A stretch of DNA of 64,000 nucleotides from Rhizobium sp. Root1212 (GCF_001424985.1 NZ_LMDA01000012.1:124001-188000); one strand, 5' to 3'; shown: positions 8,439-17,376, counted from the stretch's first letter. The notes: generated from the sequence alone by a model not told the origin. Program-made: numbers and translations.

Positions 8439-9953
8439 ATGATCATGGAAAGAACGCCCGACATTGTCATTATCGGCTCCGGTATCGGCGGATCGACGAT
8501 CGCTTCGGCGCTCGCGCCCTCCGGTGCCGAGATCCTGGTCCTTGAAGCCGGCGGCCATATCGAGGACCGGCCCGAAAACCGCGACGCCAGGGCGATCTTC
8601 CAGCGCGGCCACTTCCGTCCCAAGGAGATGTGGTACGAGACGGACGGCACGGCCTTCAACCCAGGCAACTACTACAATGTCGGCGGCAACTCGAAATTCT
8701 ACGGCGCGGTGCTGGTGCGCTATCGCCGCGAGGATTTTGAGGAGATGCAGCATCTGGAAGGCGTTTCGCCCGCCTGGCCGTTTCCCTATGAGGAACTGGA
8801 GCCGTGGTACAGCGATGCCGAGCAACTGTTTCAGGTGCGCGGTACGCTGGGGCAGGACCCGACCGAGCCGCCCCACTCCACGGCCTACGCCTTTTCGCCG
8901 GTGCCGGACGAGCCATCGATTACGGCAGTGCGCGAAAAGCTGAAGCGCAACGGCTTGCATCCCTATTCGCTGCCCTTGGGCGTCGATATCGACCGCTGGC
9001 TGAGTAAGGGGAAGACGCCGTGGGACGCCCATCCCAACAGCCTCGACGGCAAGATGGATGCCGAGACCGCGGGTCTTGCGCTGGCACTGCAGCACCCGAA
9101 TGTGCGGCTGCAGACCAATTCGCGGGTGACGCGGCTTGTAACGGCGGCCGATGGCAAGCGGATCGAGAGTGTCGTTTATGTTAAGGACGGCGTGGAGCAT
9201 ATGCTTTCGCCGAAGCTTGTCGTTCTTTCGGCCGGCGCGGTGCAATCCGCCGCGCTGCTGCTGCGCTCGGCCAATGAGGCCAATCCGAACGGGCTTGCCA
9301 ACAGCTCCGATCAGGTCGGCCGCAATTTCATGAACCACAATTCGAGTGCGGTGATCGCGGTTTCGCCCTTCTACCGCAACACCTCGATCTACCAGAAGAC
9401 CTTCGGCTTCAACGACTATTACCTCTCGGACGGGGAGGGCGGGCCGCCGCTCGGCAATGTTCAGCTTCTCGGGCGCATTTCCGGCCCGATCCTGAAGGCG
9501 CAGATGCCGGCGGCGCCTGAATGGCTACTGAATCAGGTGTCCGCCCATGCGATCGATTTCTACGCCATGAGCGAGGATATCCCGCATCCCGAAAGCCGTG
9601 TCATGGTCGATGGCGAGCGCATCGTGCTGCAATGGGTGCGCACCAATTGGGACGCGCATCTGATGCTGGTCGCCAAGCTGAAGAAGGCGCTGAAGGCGGC
9701 GGGCTTTCCGCTGGTCCTGTCGCGGCCCTTCGACAAGCGCACGCCCTCGCATCAGTGCGGCACGGTCAGGATCGGTACCGATCCGGCAAGCGCACCGCTC
9801 GATATCTATTGCCGTGCCTTCGACCACCCCAACCTCTTCGTGGTCGATGCCTCCTATCTGCCGACGTCTGCTGCGGTTAATCCGGCGCTGTCGGTGGCGG
9901 CGCAGGCGCTCAGGGTTGGGGCGCATATTCGTGAGAAGGATCTGGCGGGATGA
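8439..9953 (+). CDS. GMC-family FAD oxidoreductase 1
   Basis: A 504-aa flavoprotein. The N-terminal dinucleotide-binding motif VIIGSGIGGST binds FAD; the C-terminal GMC signature region carries HQCGTVRIG and NLFVVDASYLPTSAAVNPAL, with the His and Asn used to oxidise an alcohol group. The start is ATG 8439 (or 8445), directly after the ATPase stop; the upstream open frame lies within the ATPase gene. No secretion signal is visible. This group includes sugar and polyol dehydrogenases (for example glucoside 3-dehydrogenase and gluconate dehydrogenase subunits). Placed in a sugar-import operon, it probably oxidises the imported sugar or a product of it. Confidence 0.88.
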   Translation: MIMERTPDIVIIGSGIGGSTIASALAPSGAEILVLEAGGHIEDRPENRDARAIFQRGHFRPKEMWYETDGTAFNPGNYYNVGGNSKFYGAVLVRYRREDFEEMQHLEGVSPAWPFPYEELEPWYSDAEQLFQVRGTLGQDPTEPPHSTAYAFSPVPDEPSITAVREKLKRNGLHPYSLPLGVDIDRWLSKGKTPWDAHPNSLDGKMDAETAGLALALQHPNVRLQTNSRVTRLVTAADGKRIESVVYVKDGVEHMLSPKLVVLSAGAVQSAALLLRSANEANPNGLANSSDQVGRNFMNHNSSAVIAVSPFYRNTSIYQKTFGFNDYYLSDGEGGPPLGNVQLLGRISGPILKAQMPAAPEWLLNQVSAHAIDFYAMSEDIPHPESRVMVDGERIVLQWVRTNWDAHLMLVAKLKKALKAAGFPLVLSRPFDKRTPSHQCGTVRIGTDPASAPLDIYCRAFDHPNLFVVDASYLPTSAAVNPALSVAAQALRVGAHIREKDLAG

Positions 9954-10723
9954 CGAAACGGCGTTTGGCGATCGTAACCGGCGGGCGGCGCGGCATCGGC
10001 CTTGGCATCGCAAAGGCGCTTGCGGCTGCGGAGTTCGATATCGCGATCACCGGTATCGGTGACAGCACGGGAATTTCGTCGGTGCTGGAAGAGCTTGCGG
10101 CGCTTGGGGCGGATGCGGCCTTCTTCCGGGCCGATCTTTCCGATGTCTCGGGCCATCAGGCGACGGTGGAGGCGATCGTCGAACGCTTCGGCCGCATCGA
10201 TTGCCTCGTCAACAATGCCGGCATGGCCTCAGTGGTGCGCGGCGATTTCCTTGATCTGAGCCCCGAGAATTTCGATGCGATCGTCGCGACCAACCTGCGT
10301 GGCACGATGTTTTTCACGCAGGCCGTGTTGCGCTCGATGCTCTCGACTGAAGCCGCTGCGCTGGGCGCGCGCTCGATCGTCAACATCACCTCGGTTTCCG
10401 CGTCGCTCAGTTCGCCGGAGCGGCTGGACTATTGCGTCAGCAAGGCGGGACTTTCCGCCTTTTCGCAAGGGCTGGCGCTGCGGCTTGCGGAAACCGCCAT
10501 CGGTGTTTTCGAAGTGCGGCCGGGCATCATCCGCTCGGAAATGACGGCGGGGGTTTCCACCAAATATGACGCGCTGATCGAGGGCGGGCTGGTGCCGATG
10601 AAACGCTGGGGCGAGCCATCGGATATCGGCGATATCGTCTCGGCACTGGCTTCCGGCCGCTTCGGCTTTGCAACGGGCTCGGTGATCCAGGCGGACGGGG
10701 CGCTGTCGATCGGGAAATTGTGA
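9950..10723 (+). CDS. Short-chain dehydrogenase/reductase (3-ketoacyl reductase-like)
   Basis: A 257-aa classical SDR: cofactor motif GGRRGIGLGIA near the N-terminus, NNAG segment near residue 88, and the catalytic YCVSKAG near residue 162 with the preceding Ser in NITSVSAS. Starts in a 4-base overlap with GMC oxidoreductase 1. It would interconvert an alcohol and a ketone with NAD(P)(H); in this operon it may reduce or oxidise the keto-sugar made by the GMC enzyme. The name ketoacyl reductase is only a homology label. Confidence 0.88.
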   Translation: MTKRRLAIVTGGRRGIGLGIAKALAAAEFDIAITGIGDSTGISSVLEELAALGADAAFFRADLSDVSGHQATVEAIVERFGRIDCLVNNAGMASVVRGDFLDLSPENFDAIVATNLRGTMFFTQAVLRSMLSTEAAALGARSIVNITSVSASLSSPERLDYCVSKAGLSAFSQGLALRLAETAIGVFEVRPGIIRSEMTAGVSTKYDALIEGGLVPMKRWGEPSDIGDIVSALASGRFGFATGSVIQADGALSIGKL

Positions 10724-10730
10724 GGGGTTG

Positions 10731-10880
10731 CTCCTCACCCTAGCCCTCTCCCCGCTCGCGGGGAGAGGGGACGACAGTGCAGCGGCGTCTGCTCGGGGAT
10801 GCGGCGAGAACTGCGAAGGCGCGGCATATCCCTTCTTTCCGCCTGCGGGGAGAAGGTGCCCGACAGGGCGGATGAGGGGC
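10731..10880. repeat. RIME-type palindromic repeat, copy 2
   Basis: CTCCTCACCCTAGCCC followed by CTCTCCCCG..CGGGGAGAGG, then a second diverged module ending GGGAGAAGGTGCC..GGCGGATGAGGGG. Same two-module build as the copy at 5335, and again inside the sugar-pathway operon, between the SDR and the second GMC gene. Confidence 0.8.
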
Positions 10881-10912
10881 AACGCCCTCGCAAGGACTTT
10901 GAGGACAAAGAC

Positions 10913-12568
10913 ATGGCTTATGACTACATCATCACCGGAGCAGGCCCCGCGGGCTGCGTGCTTGCAAACCGCCTGACGGAAGACGCCGATGTGACGGTGC
11001 TGCTGCTGGAAGCCGGCGGCAGCGACTGGAACCCGCTGTTCCACATGCCGGCCGGCTTCGCCAAGATGACCAAGGGTGTCGCCAGCTGGGGCTGGGAAAC
11101 CGTGCCGCAGAAGCACATGAAGAACCGCGTGCTGCGCTATACCCAAGCCAAGGTCGTCGGCGGCGGCTCGTCCATCAACGCGCAGCTCTACACCCGCGGC
11201 AATGCCGCCGATTACGATCTTTGGGCGAGCGAAGACGGCTGCACCGGCTGGGACTACCGCAGCGTGCTGCCCTATTTCAAACGCTGCGAAGACAACCAGC
11301 GTTTCGCCGACGATTACCACAGCTACGGCGGGCCGCTCGGCGTTTCCATGCCGGTCTCGGGCCTGCCGATCTGCGACGCCTATATCCGCGCCGGCCAAGA
11401 ACTCGGCATTCCCTACAATCACGATTTTAACGGCAAGCAGCAGGCGGGCGTCGGCTTTTACCAGCTGACCCAGCGCAACCGCCGCCGCTCCTCCGCCTCG
11501 CTTGCCTATCTGAACCCCATCCGCAACCGCAAGAACCTGACCGTGCGGCTCGGCGCGCAGGTGACACGCATTCTCATCGAGCGCGGCCGGGCGGTCGGCG
11601 TCGAGATCGTCACCTCGCGCGGGCTCGAAACCATAAGAGCCGAACGTGAAGTACTAGTCTCCTCGGGCGCCATCGGCTCACCGAAACTCTTGCAGCAATC
11701 CGGCATCGGCCCGGCCGATCACCTGCGCTCGGTCGGCGTCGAGGTGAAGCACGATTTGCCCGGCGTCGGCTCCAACCTGCAGGATCATCTCGATCTCTTC
11801 GTCATCTCCGAATGCACCGGCGACCATACCTATGACGGCGTGGCGAAGCTCCACCGCACGCTCTGGGCCGGGCTGCAATATGTGCTGTTTCGTTCCGGGC
11901 CGGTGGCCTCGTCTCTCTTCGAGACCGGTGGCTTCTGGTATGCCGATCCCGATGCGCGCTCGCCGGATATCCAGTTCCACCTCGGCCTCGGCTCCGGCAT
12001 CGAGGCCGGTGTGGCGCGGCTGAAGAATGCGGGCGTGACGCTGAATTCCGCCTATCTGCATCCCCGCTCGACCGGAACGGTACGGCTCAAATCCGCCGAT
12101 CCGTCTGCCGCCCCGTTGATCGATCCGAACTACTGGGAAGACCCGCATGATCGCAAGATGTCGATCGAGGGCCTGAAGATCGCCCGCGAAATCTTCCAGC
12201 AGGCGGCGCTGAAGCCTTTCATTCTGGAAGAGCGGCTGCCGGGGCGCGGTGTCGTCACCGACGAGCAATTGTTCGATTACGGCTGCGCCAATGCCAAGAC
12301 AGACCACCATCCGGTCGGCACCTGCAAGATGGGCACCGGTGCGGATGCCGTGGTCGGGCTCGATTTGAAGGTGCATGGGCTTGAAGGTTTGCGCGTCTGC
12401 GACAGTTCGGTCATGCCGCGCGTTCCCTCCTGCAACACCAATGGTCCGACGATCATGATGGGCGAGAAGGGTGCGGATATCATCCGTGGCCTGGAACCGC
12501 TTCCGGCCGTCATCTTCAGCCATGAGCGCAACGACCAGCGTCGGCGCGCAAGAGTCAATGTAAGATAG
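10913..12568 (+). CDS. GMC-family oxidoreductase 2 (choline dehydrogenase-like)
   Basis: A 551-aa flavoprotein. It opens with [16 protein letters not shown] (FAD-binding), has [20 protein letters not shown] (the GMC signature 1 region, about residue 82) and [18 protein letters not shown] (signature 2), and closes with [10 protein letters not shown] and [13 protein letters not shown] around the active-site His and Asn. ATG 10913 follows GAGG; upstream in-frame codons come from the repeat. The family oxidises alcohols to aldehydes or ketones. Choline as substrate is not supported by neighbours; an alcohol intermediate of the sugar pathway is more likely. The last 20 or so residues are arginine-rich and beyond the usual family end. 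Confidence 0.88.
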   Translation: MAYDYIITGAGPAGCVLANRLTEDADVTVLLLEAGGSDWNPLFHMPAGFAKMTKGVASWGWETVPQKHMKNRVLRYTQAKVVGGGSSINAQLYTRGNAADYDLWASEDGCTGWDYRSVLPYFKRCEDNQRFADDYHSYGGPLGVSMPVSGLPICDAYIRAGQELGIPYNHDFNGKQQAGVGFYQLTQRNRRRSSASLAYLNPIRNRKNLTVRLGAQVTRILIERGRAVGVEIVTSRGLETIRAEREVLVSSGAIGSPKLLQQSGIGPADHLRSVGVEVKHDLPGVGSNLQDHLDLFVISECTGDHTYDGVAKLHRTLWAGLQYVLFRSGPVASSLFETGGFWYADPDARSPDIQFHLGLGSGIEAGVARLKNAGVTLNSAYLHPRSTGTVRLKSADPSAAPLIDPNYWEDPHDRKMSIEGLKIAREIFQQAALKPFILEERLPGRGVVTDEQLFDYGCANAKTDHHPVGTCKMGTGADAVVGLDLKVHGLEGLRVCDSSVMPRVPSCNTNGPTIMMGEKGADIIRGLEPLPAVIFSHERNDQRRRARVNVR

Positions 12569-12593
12569 GGCCAATGTCCGATAGGAGGTTTCC

Positions 12594-12911
12594 ATGATCC
12601 GCCACTGCGTTTTCCTGCGCTTCAAGTCCGATTATCCCGATGATCGCAAGACGGAAATCTTTCACGCGATCGAGGCTCTGAAGCCGCTCGTTCCGGGCTA
12701 CGCCGCCGCCCATATCGGCGTGAACGTCAGCCCGGAAACCGGCATGGACAAGGGCTATTCGGCCGGCTTCATCATCGATTTTGCCGATGCCGCGGCGCGC
12801 GATGCCTACCTCGTTCATCCCGAGCACCAGAAAGTGGGCGCGCGCATTGTTGACGCCTGCGAAGGCGGGGTCGATGGTGTGCTGGTCTATGATATCGAGA
12901 TTGCGGACTGA
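12594..12911 (+). CDS. Dabb-domain (stress-responsive alpha/beta barrel) protein
   Basis: A 105-aa single-domain protein starting [13 protein letters not shown], with the Dabb hallmark of an N-terminal HxVFxxxK strand and a C-terminal HPxHQ helix ([10 protein letters not shown]). These proteins form dimeric alpha/beta barrels; some are enzymes, many have no assigned role. GGAGG (12584-12588) precedes the ATG. It is co-transcribed with a GMC oxidoreductase upstream and a glycerate kinase downstream, so it may act on an intermediate of that pathway. Confidence 0.85.
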   Translation: MIRHCVFLRFKSDYPDDRKTEIFHAIEALKPLVPGYAAAHIGVNVSPETGMDKGYSAGFIIDFADAAARDAYLVHPEHQKVGARIVDACEGGVDGVLVYDIEIAD

Positions 12912-12917
12912 TTGCTG

Positions 12918-14183
12918 ATGGCCCTTGCCCCGCGCGCTTTCCTGACCAGCCTTTTCGAAGCCGCCGTTGCGGCCGCTGATCCGCTTGCTGCGATCCGCGC
13001 CCATCTGCCGGAACCGCCGAAGGGTCGGACGATCGTCGTCGGCGCGGGAAAGGCGGCAAGCCAAATGGCGGCCGCCTTCGAAAGTCTGTGGAATGGCCCG
13101 CTGGAGGGCGTGGTCGTCGCACGGCATGGGCCTGTCGCCGACTGCAAGCGCATCCGCGTGCTGCAATCGGCCCATCCGGTGCCGGATGAAGCCGGGCTTG
13201 CCGGCTCGGCGGAGTTGTTGCGACTGGTACAAGGGCTGACGGCGGACGATCTCGTCGTCGCGCTGATCTCCGGCGGCGGCTCGTCGCTTTTGCCGGCCCC
13301 GCCCGAGGGGCTGACGCTTGCGGATGAAATCGCCGTCAACAAGGCGCTGCTCGCCTCCGGTGCGCCGATCTCGGCGATGAATGTGGTGCGCAAACATGTC
13401 TCCCGCATCAAGGGTGGGCGGCTTGCCTTTGCAGCGGCACCGGCGCGGGTCGTCAGCCTGATCGTCTCGGATGTGCCCGGCGACAATCCGGCCTTCGTGG
13501 CCTCCGGCCCGACCATCCCGGATACCTCGACGGCGCAGGATGCACTCGCCATCGTCGCCCGCTACGGCATGGAGCTGCCGCCGGCGGTGATGCGGCATTT
13601 GAATTCCGGGCAGGCGGGAGCGCCCTTGCCGGACGATCCGGCGTTCAAAAACCATGTGCAGCATGTGATCGCTTCCGCCAGCGTTTCGCTGGAGGCGGCG
13701 GCTGCGAAGGCACGGGAACTTGGCGTCGAGCCGGTGATCCTCTCCGATGCGATCGAGGGCGAGGCGCGCGATATCGGCCGCATGCATGCGGCGATCGCGA
13801 GAGAGACGGCGCTGCGCAATCGACCCTTCGCCAAGCCGGTGGTGATCCTTTCCGGCGGCGAGACGACCGTGACGATCTCCGGCGCCTATGGCAAGGGCGG
13901 TCGAAATAGCGAATTGCTGCTGTCCTTGGCGCTCGATATCGATGGCGTCGACGGCATTCATGCGCTTTCCGCGGATACCGATGGCATCGATGGCTCCGAA
14001 GACAATGCCGGCGCCTTTGCCGATGGCGGCACGGTGGCGGCCATGCGCGCGGCGGGTGCCGATCCGCGCGATCATCTTGCCCGTCACGACGCCTGGAGCG
14101 CCTTCCATGCCAGCGGCGACCTCTTCGTGCCGGGTCCGACGGGCACGAATGTCAACGATTTCCGGGCGATGCTCGTTCTCTGA
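12918..14183 (+). CDS. Glycerate 2-kinase / MOFRL-family protein
   Basis: A 421-aa protein of the GckA/TtuD family. The N-terminal DUF4147 domain has VVGAGKAASQMA and ISGGGSSLLPAP plus NVVRKHVSRIKGGRLA; the C-terminal MOFRL domain has LSGGETTVT, GKGGRNSELLLSLAL and SADTDGIDGSEDNAGA. The enzyme phosphorylates D-glycerate to 2-phosphoglycerate (older names call it hydroxypyruvate reductase). A TTG at 12912 could start two codons earlier. It is the last gene of the LacI-linked operon and points to glycerate as the product that enters central metabolism. Confidence 0.9.
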   Translation: MALAPRAFLTSLFEAAVAAADPLAAIRAHLPEPPKGRTIVVGAGKAASQMAAAFESLWNGPLEGVVVARHGPVADCKRIRVLQSAHPVPDEAGLAGSAELLRLVQGLTADDLVVALISGGGSSLLPAPPEGLTLADEIAVNKALLASGAPISAMNVVRKHVSRIKGGRLAFAAAPARVVSLIVSDVPGDNPAFVASGPTIPDTSTAQDALAIVARYGMELPPAVMRHLNSGQAGAPLPDDPAFKNHVQHVIASASVSLEAAAAKARELGVEPVILSDAIEGEARDIGRMHAAIARETALRNRPFAKPVVILSGGETTVTISGAYGKGGRNSELLLSLALDIDGVDGIHALSADTDGIDGSEDNAGAFADGGTVAAMRAAGADPRDHLARHDAWSAFHASGDLFVPGPTGTNVNDFRAMLVL

Positions 14184-14238
14184 ACGCGCCGGAACATTTG
14201 GGCGGCAGGTCGCGTTGTGGCGCGAACCGTTTTTTCGC

Positions 14239-14266
14239 TTGCGCCGGAAAATTCGGAAAATAATAT
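14239..14266 (+). promoter_or_regulatory. Candidate promoter of the 42-codon peptide gene
   Basis: TTGCGC (14239-14244) and TAATAT (14261-14266) are separated by 16 bases in an AT-rich stretch about 90 bases upstream of the small gene. The match is only partial. Confidence 0.35.
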
Positions 14267-14356
14267 CTATAAACTTACTAGGAAATTGAGGAAAACAAGG
14301 GAAGACAACACCGGCTGAAGACCTCTCTTCCGCCGGGTCAGCCAAGGGAGAGCAAA

Positions 14357-14485
14357 ATGCACAGCTCCAAGCCGCTTGCACATCACCGTCCCGCCGTTCC
14401 GTTTTCCTGGAACTTTGCCGCGCAGGGCGTCGCCCTTGCTGCCGCCTTTCTTTTCGTTAGCGCGCTGGTCTGCGGCGCGATCTGA
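14357..14485 (+). CDS. Small membrane peptide, 42 aa
   Basis: ATG 14357 is preceded by AAGGGAG with six bases spacing. The 42 codons give a polar start (MHSSKPLAHHRP), then one hydrophobic segment of about 20 residues (QGVALAAAFLFVSALVCGAI) that ends at the C-terminus. A strong terminator hairpin starts 18 bases after the stop, and an AT-rich promoter-like stretch lies upstream, so this is a self-contained transcription unit of about 250 bases. I do not recognise a family. A single C-terminal helix would suit a small inner-membrane regulator or subunit. It was too short for the long-ORF view, but the signals around it argue that it is real. Confidence 0.6.
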   Translation: MHSSKPLAHHRPAVPFSWNFAAQGVALAAAFLFVSALVCGAI

Positions 14486-14503
14486 CCTCACCGACACCGA
14501 GAG

Positions 14504-14543
14504 AAAAAGGCCCATCGTCGTTTTGACATGGGCCTTTTTCTTT
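14504..14543 (+). terminator. Rho-independent terminator
   Basis: A perfect 12-base stem (AAAAAGGCCCAT with ATGGGCCTTTTT), 12-base loop, then CTTTT. It closes the small-peptide unit and separates it from the aldehyde dehydrogenase at 14639. Confidence 0.88.
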
Positions 14544-14638
14544 TCTGCCTCCTCCCCGGCTTGACCCGGCATTTTCCGCAGACCACCATGCGGCCGCTTC
14601 GCCGCAGGGCGGCCTGGAAAGAATGATGGGAGAGCAGC

Positions 14639-16072
14639 ATGCTGGACAAGCGGAAATTTTTTATTGGTGGTGCATGGGTCGATCCCCTGCAGCCTCATGA
14701 TCTCGAGGTGATCAATCCGGCCACGGAAAAGCCGATTGCGGTCATCTCCATGGGCACATCCGCCGATATCGACCGCGCTGTCGCCGCCGCCAAGGCCGCT
14801 TTCCCGAGCTATAGCCAGACCCCGCTCGACGAGCGCATCGCGCTGCTTGAAAAGCTGCTTGCCATCTACAAGCGCCGTTACGACGAGATGGCGCGCACCA
14901 TCACGCTCGAACTCGGCGCGCCGATCACCATGAGCACCGAGCAACAGGCCGATGTCGGCGTCGGGCATTTGCAGGGCTTCATCGATGGCCTGAAACGGCT
15001 GAAGGCGCGCGAAGTGCTGCCGAACGGCGACGTCGTGCGCCGCGAACCCATCGGTGTCTGCGGCCTGATCACGCCTTGGAACTGGCCGATCAACCAGATC
15101 GCTCTCAAGGTCGTGCCCGCATTGGCGACGGGCTGCACCTGCGTGCTGAAACCGTCGGAATTCACGCCGCTTAATGCGCTTCTCTATGCCGAGATGGTCG
15201 AGGAGGCCGGCTTCCCGGCCGGTGTCTTCAACCTGGTCAATGGCGATGGCATCGAGTGCGGCGCGGCTTTGTCGAAGCACAAGGATATCGACATGATGTC
15301 GTTTACCGGTTCCACTCGCGCCGGCATCGCCGTCAGCAAGGATGCGGCCGAGACGGTGAAGCGCGTGACGCTGGAACTCGGTGGCAAATCGCCGAACCTC
15401 GTCTTCGAGGATGCAGATCTGGAAGACCGGGTCGCGGCCAGCGTACACGAGTGCTTCAACAATTCCGGCCAGTCCTGCGATGCGCCGACGCGCATGCTGG
15501 TGCAGCGGTCGGTTTACGACAAGGCCGTCGCAATCGCTGAAAAGGCTGGCAAGGAAGCGACCGTCGGCAACCCGGAGGAAGAGGGCAGCCATATCGGGCC
15601 GCTCGTTTCGCACATCCAGTTCGGCCGCGTACAGGCGCTGATCGAGGCCGGCGTTGCCGAAGGCGCGCGGGTACTGGTCGGCGGTCCCGGCAAGCCGGAG
15701 GGTTTCGAGACCGGTTATTTCGTTCGCCCGACGATCTTTGCCGATGTGAACAACGAGATGCGTATCGCTCGCGAGGAAGTCTTCGGGCCGGTGCTGGCGA
15801 TCATCCCCTTCGATACCGAGGAAGAGGCAATCGCCATCGCCAATGATACGGCCTACGGCCTTGCCGCCTATCTGCAGACCGGCAATGCCGACCGCGCCGA
15901 GCGGGTCGCCGCGCGGCTGCGGGCCGGCATGGTGCATATCAATGGCGGGCCGCATCGTTATGGCAGCCCCTTCGGCGGCTACAAGCAATCCGGTAACGGC
16001 CGCGAAGGCGGCCTGTTCGGGCTTGAGGATTTCCTCGAGGTGAAGACCATCCACCGCCCCGACGCGGCCTGA
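14639..16072 (+). CDS. Aldehyde dehydrogenase family protein
   Basis: A 477-aa aldehyde dehydrogenase. TPWNWPINQIALKVVPALA marks the cofactor site, MSFTGSTRAG the Rossmann turn, ELGGKSPNLVF the general base, and NNSGQSCDAPTRM the catalytic Cys near residue 280. GGGAGAG (14628-14634) precedes ATG 14639. It stands alone between a terminator and a repeat. It is clearly different from the aldehyde dehydrogenase at 1077 (for example Asn-Asn-Ser-Gly rather than Phe-Asn-Ala-Gly before the Cys). Substrate unknown. Confidence 0.92.
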   Translation: MLDKRKFFIGGAWVDPLQPHDLEVINPATEKPIAVISMGTSADIDRAVAAAKAAFPSYSQTPLDERIALLEKLLAIYKRRYDEMARTITLELGAPITMSTEQQADVGVGHLQGFIDGLKRLKAREVLPNGDVVRREPIGVCGLITPWNWPINQIALKVVPALATGCTCVLKPSEFTPLNALLYAEMVEEAGFPAGVFNLVNGDGIECGAALSKHKDIDMMSFTGSTRAGIAVSKDAAETVKRVTLELGGKSPNLVFEDADLEDRVAASVHECFNNSGQSCDAPTRMLVQRSVYDKAVAIAEKAGKEATVGNPEEEGSHIGPLVSHIQFGRVQALIEAGVAEGARVLVGGPGKPEGFETGYFVRPTIFADVNNEMRIAREEVFGPVLAIIPFDTEEEAIAIANDTAYGLAAYLQTGNADRAERVAARLRAGMVHINGGPHRYGSPFGGYKQSGNGREGGLFGLEDFLEVKTIHRPDAA

Positions 16073-16083
16073 CTGTAAGTTTG

Positions 16084-16211
16084 TCCACTTCTCCCTAGCG
16101 GGGAGAAGTGCCGAGCTTGCGAGGCGATGAGGGGGTGGTGCGGCATATTCTGAATGTGCGAGACCCCTCATCCGACCCTTCGGGCCACCTTCTCCCCGCT
16201 GGGGAGAAGGG
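16084..16211. repeat. RIME-type palindromic repeat, copy 3
   Basis: CCACTTCTCCCTAGCGGGGAG...GATGAGGGGG and CCCCTCATCCGACCCTTCGG...CTTCTCCCCGCTGGGGAGAAGG: the two modules of the element in inverted orientation relative to each other, lying between the aldehyde dehydrogenase and the EamA transporter genes. Confidence 0.8.
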
Positions 16212-16333
16212 AAAGCTGGCAACCCGCTCTGCAGACCCCGAAATCTTGCCGGCCCGGCCTTTCCCCTCTGGGAGCGAACGCGCCGATCTGGTAGCGCGGA
16301 GATACCGCCGCGCGCCGGCAGCGACCGATTGGA

Positions 16334-17239
16334 ATGACCTTGACGCAGACCGCCTCCCACCCCGCCGGCCGCATGCAGCCAACTGACAACCGCTTGCCCA
16401 TGGCATCGCTGCTGCTCGGCGGCGTTGCGATCAGCGGTTCTCCGATCTTCGTGCGGCTTTCCGAGGTCGGGCCGCTCTCAACGGCTTTTTGGCGCGTGGC
16501 TTTGGCCCTTATTCCGCTCGGGCTGTTCTTCATCTTCCGGCGGAACAGGGGGGTCGCGCCCGAGACGATGCGCGACCGGCTGATGCTGACGTTGCCGGGC
16601 ATCATGCTTGCGGCCAATCTCGCCTGCTGGCACCTGTCGATCCACATGACCTCGGTCGCGAACTCGACGCTGCTCGCGAACCTTGCGCCTGTGTTCGTGA
16701 CGATCTTCGGCTGGGCGCTGTTTCGCCTGCCGATCACCCGCGCCTTCGTTCTTGGCCTGATGACGGCGGCGGTCGGTATTCTGGTGCTGAAGGGCGGGCC
16801 TGCGGCGATCGGCGGCGGCGCGCTGAAGGGCGATCTGGTCGCCACCATCTCCGCCATGTTCTATGCCGGCTATATCCTCTCGGTCGGGCGGCTGCGCAGC
16901 CGGTTCGATACGTTGCGCATCATGGTCTGGGGCTCGGCTTCGGCGGCAATCTGCGTGCTGCCGGCGGCGCTGATGTTCGAGAATACGCTGTTTCCGACGA
17001 CGCTTCCCGGCTGGGCAACGGTGTTCGGTATCGCCTTCATCAGCCATGCGAGCGGACAGGTGCTGATCACCTATGCGCTCGCCTTCCTGCCGGCCGCCTT
17101 TTCGTCGCTGACGCTGCTGTTGCAGCCGGTCGGCGCCTCGATCCTCGCCTGGCTGGTTCTCGACGAGCCAATCGGGTTGATGCAGGCCGCGGGCGGCCTG
17201 ATCGTTCTTGCGGGGATTGCTGTCGCGCGCCGCGGTTAG
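16334..17239 (+). CDS. DMT-superfamily transporter, EamA family
   Basis: A 301-aa membrane protein with about ten hydrophobic helices arranged as two EamA repeats (first half to about residue 150, second from AISAMFYAGYILSVGRL). The end of the second repeat, LDEPIGLMQAAGGLIVLAGI, is the classic EamA closing motif. Such proteins export amino acids or other small metabolites, or import solutes. In-frame ATGs at 16373 and 16400 are other possible starts; the first hydrophobic helix begins only after residue 22. It faces the aminotransferase gene across a large inverted repeat. Confidence 0.88.
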   Translation: MTLTQTASHPAGRMQPTDNRLPMASLLLGGVAISGSPIFVRLSEVGPLSTAFWRVALALIPLGLFFIFRRNRGVAPETMRDRLMLTLPGIMLAANLACWHLSIHMTSVANSTLLANLAPVFVTIFGWALFRLPITRAFVLGLMTAAVGILVLKGGPAAIGGGALKGDLVATISAMFYAGYILSVGRLRSRFDTLRIMVWGSASAAICVLPAALMFENTLFPTTLPGWATVFGIAFISHASGQVLITYALAFLPAAFSSLTLLLQPVGASILAWLVLDEPIGLMQAAGGLIVLAGIAVARRG

Positions 17240-17241
17240 AA

Positions 17242-17376
17242 CGGGCCACCCTTCAGCCCATGCCGGCCTGCAAATGGCGCTTTTCCGCGCTTCCGGTGCT
17301 CACGTACCGAAGTACGCTGCGCTCCGGATCACGGAAAATCACCATTTTCGGCGCGGCCTGAACTGAAGGGCGACCA
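17242..17376. repeat. Large imperfect inverted repeat between convergent genes
   Basis: Arms running from GGCCACCCTTCAG at the left to CTGAAGGGCGACC at the right, with inner matches GATTTTCCGTGATCCGGAG-like segments and a centre at GTACCGAAGTAC (17305-17316). It fills almost the whole 142-base gap between the stops of the EamA and aminotransferase genes and would form one long RNA hairpin from either strand, so it may serve as a two-way terminator. Confidence 0.7.

Noticed and set aside
10913-12568. Choline dehydrogenase BetA
   Set aside because: General GMC homology only; there is no betaine aldehyde dehydrogenase or choline regulator beside it, and its operon is a sugar-type pathway, so I keep the family-level name.
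12555-14381. A 608-codon open frame on the minus strand
   Set aside because: Antisense to the Dabb and glycerate kinase genes, which are clear family members.
14267-16360. A 697-codon open frame on the minus strand
   Set aside because: Antisense to the aldehyde dehydrogenase at 14639 and running through a repeat and a terminator; composition typical of a shadow.
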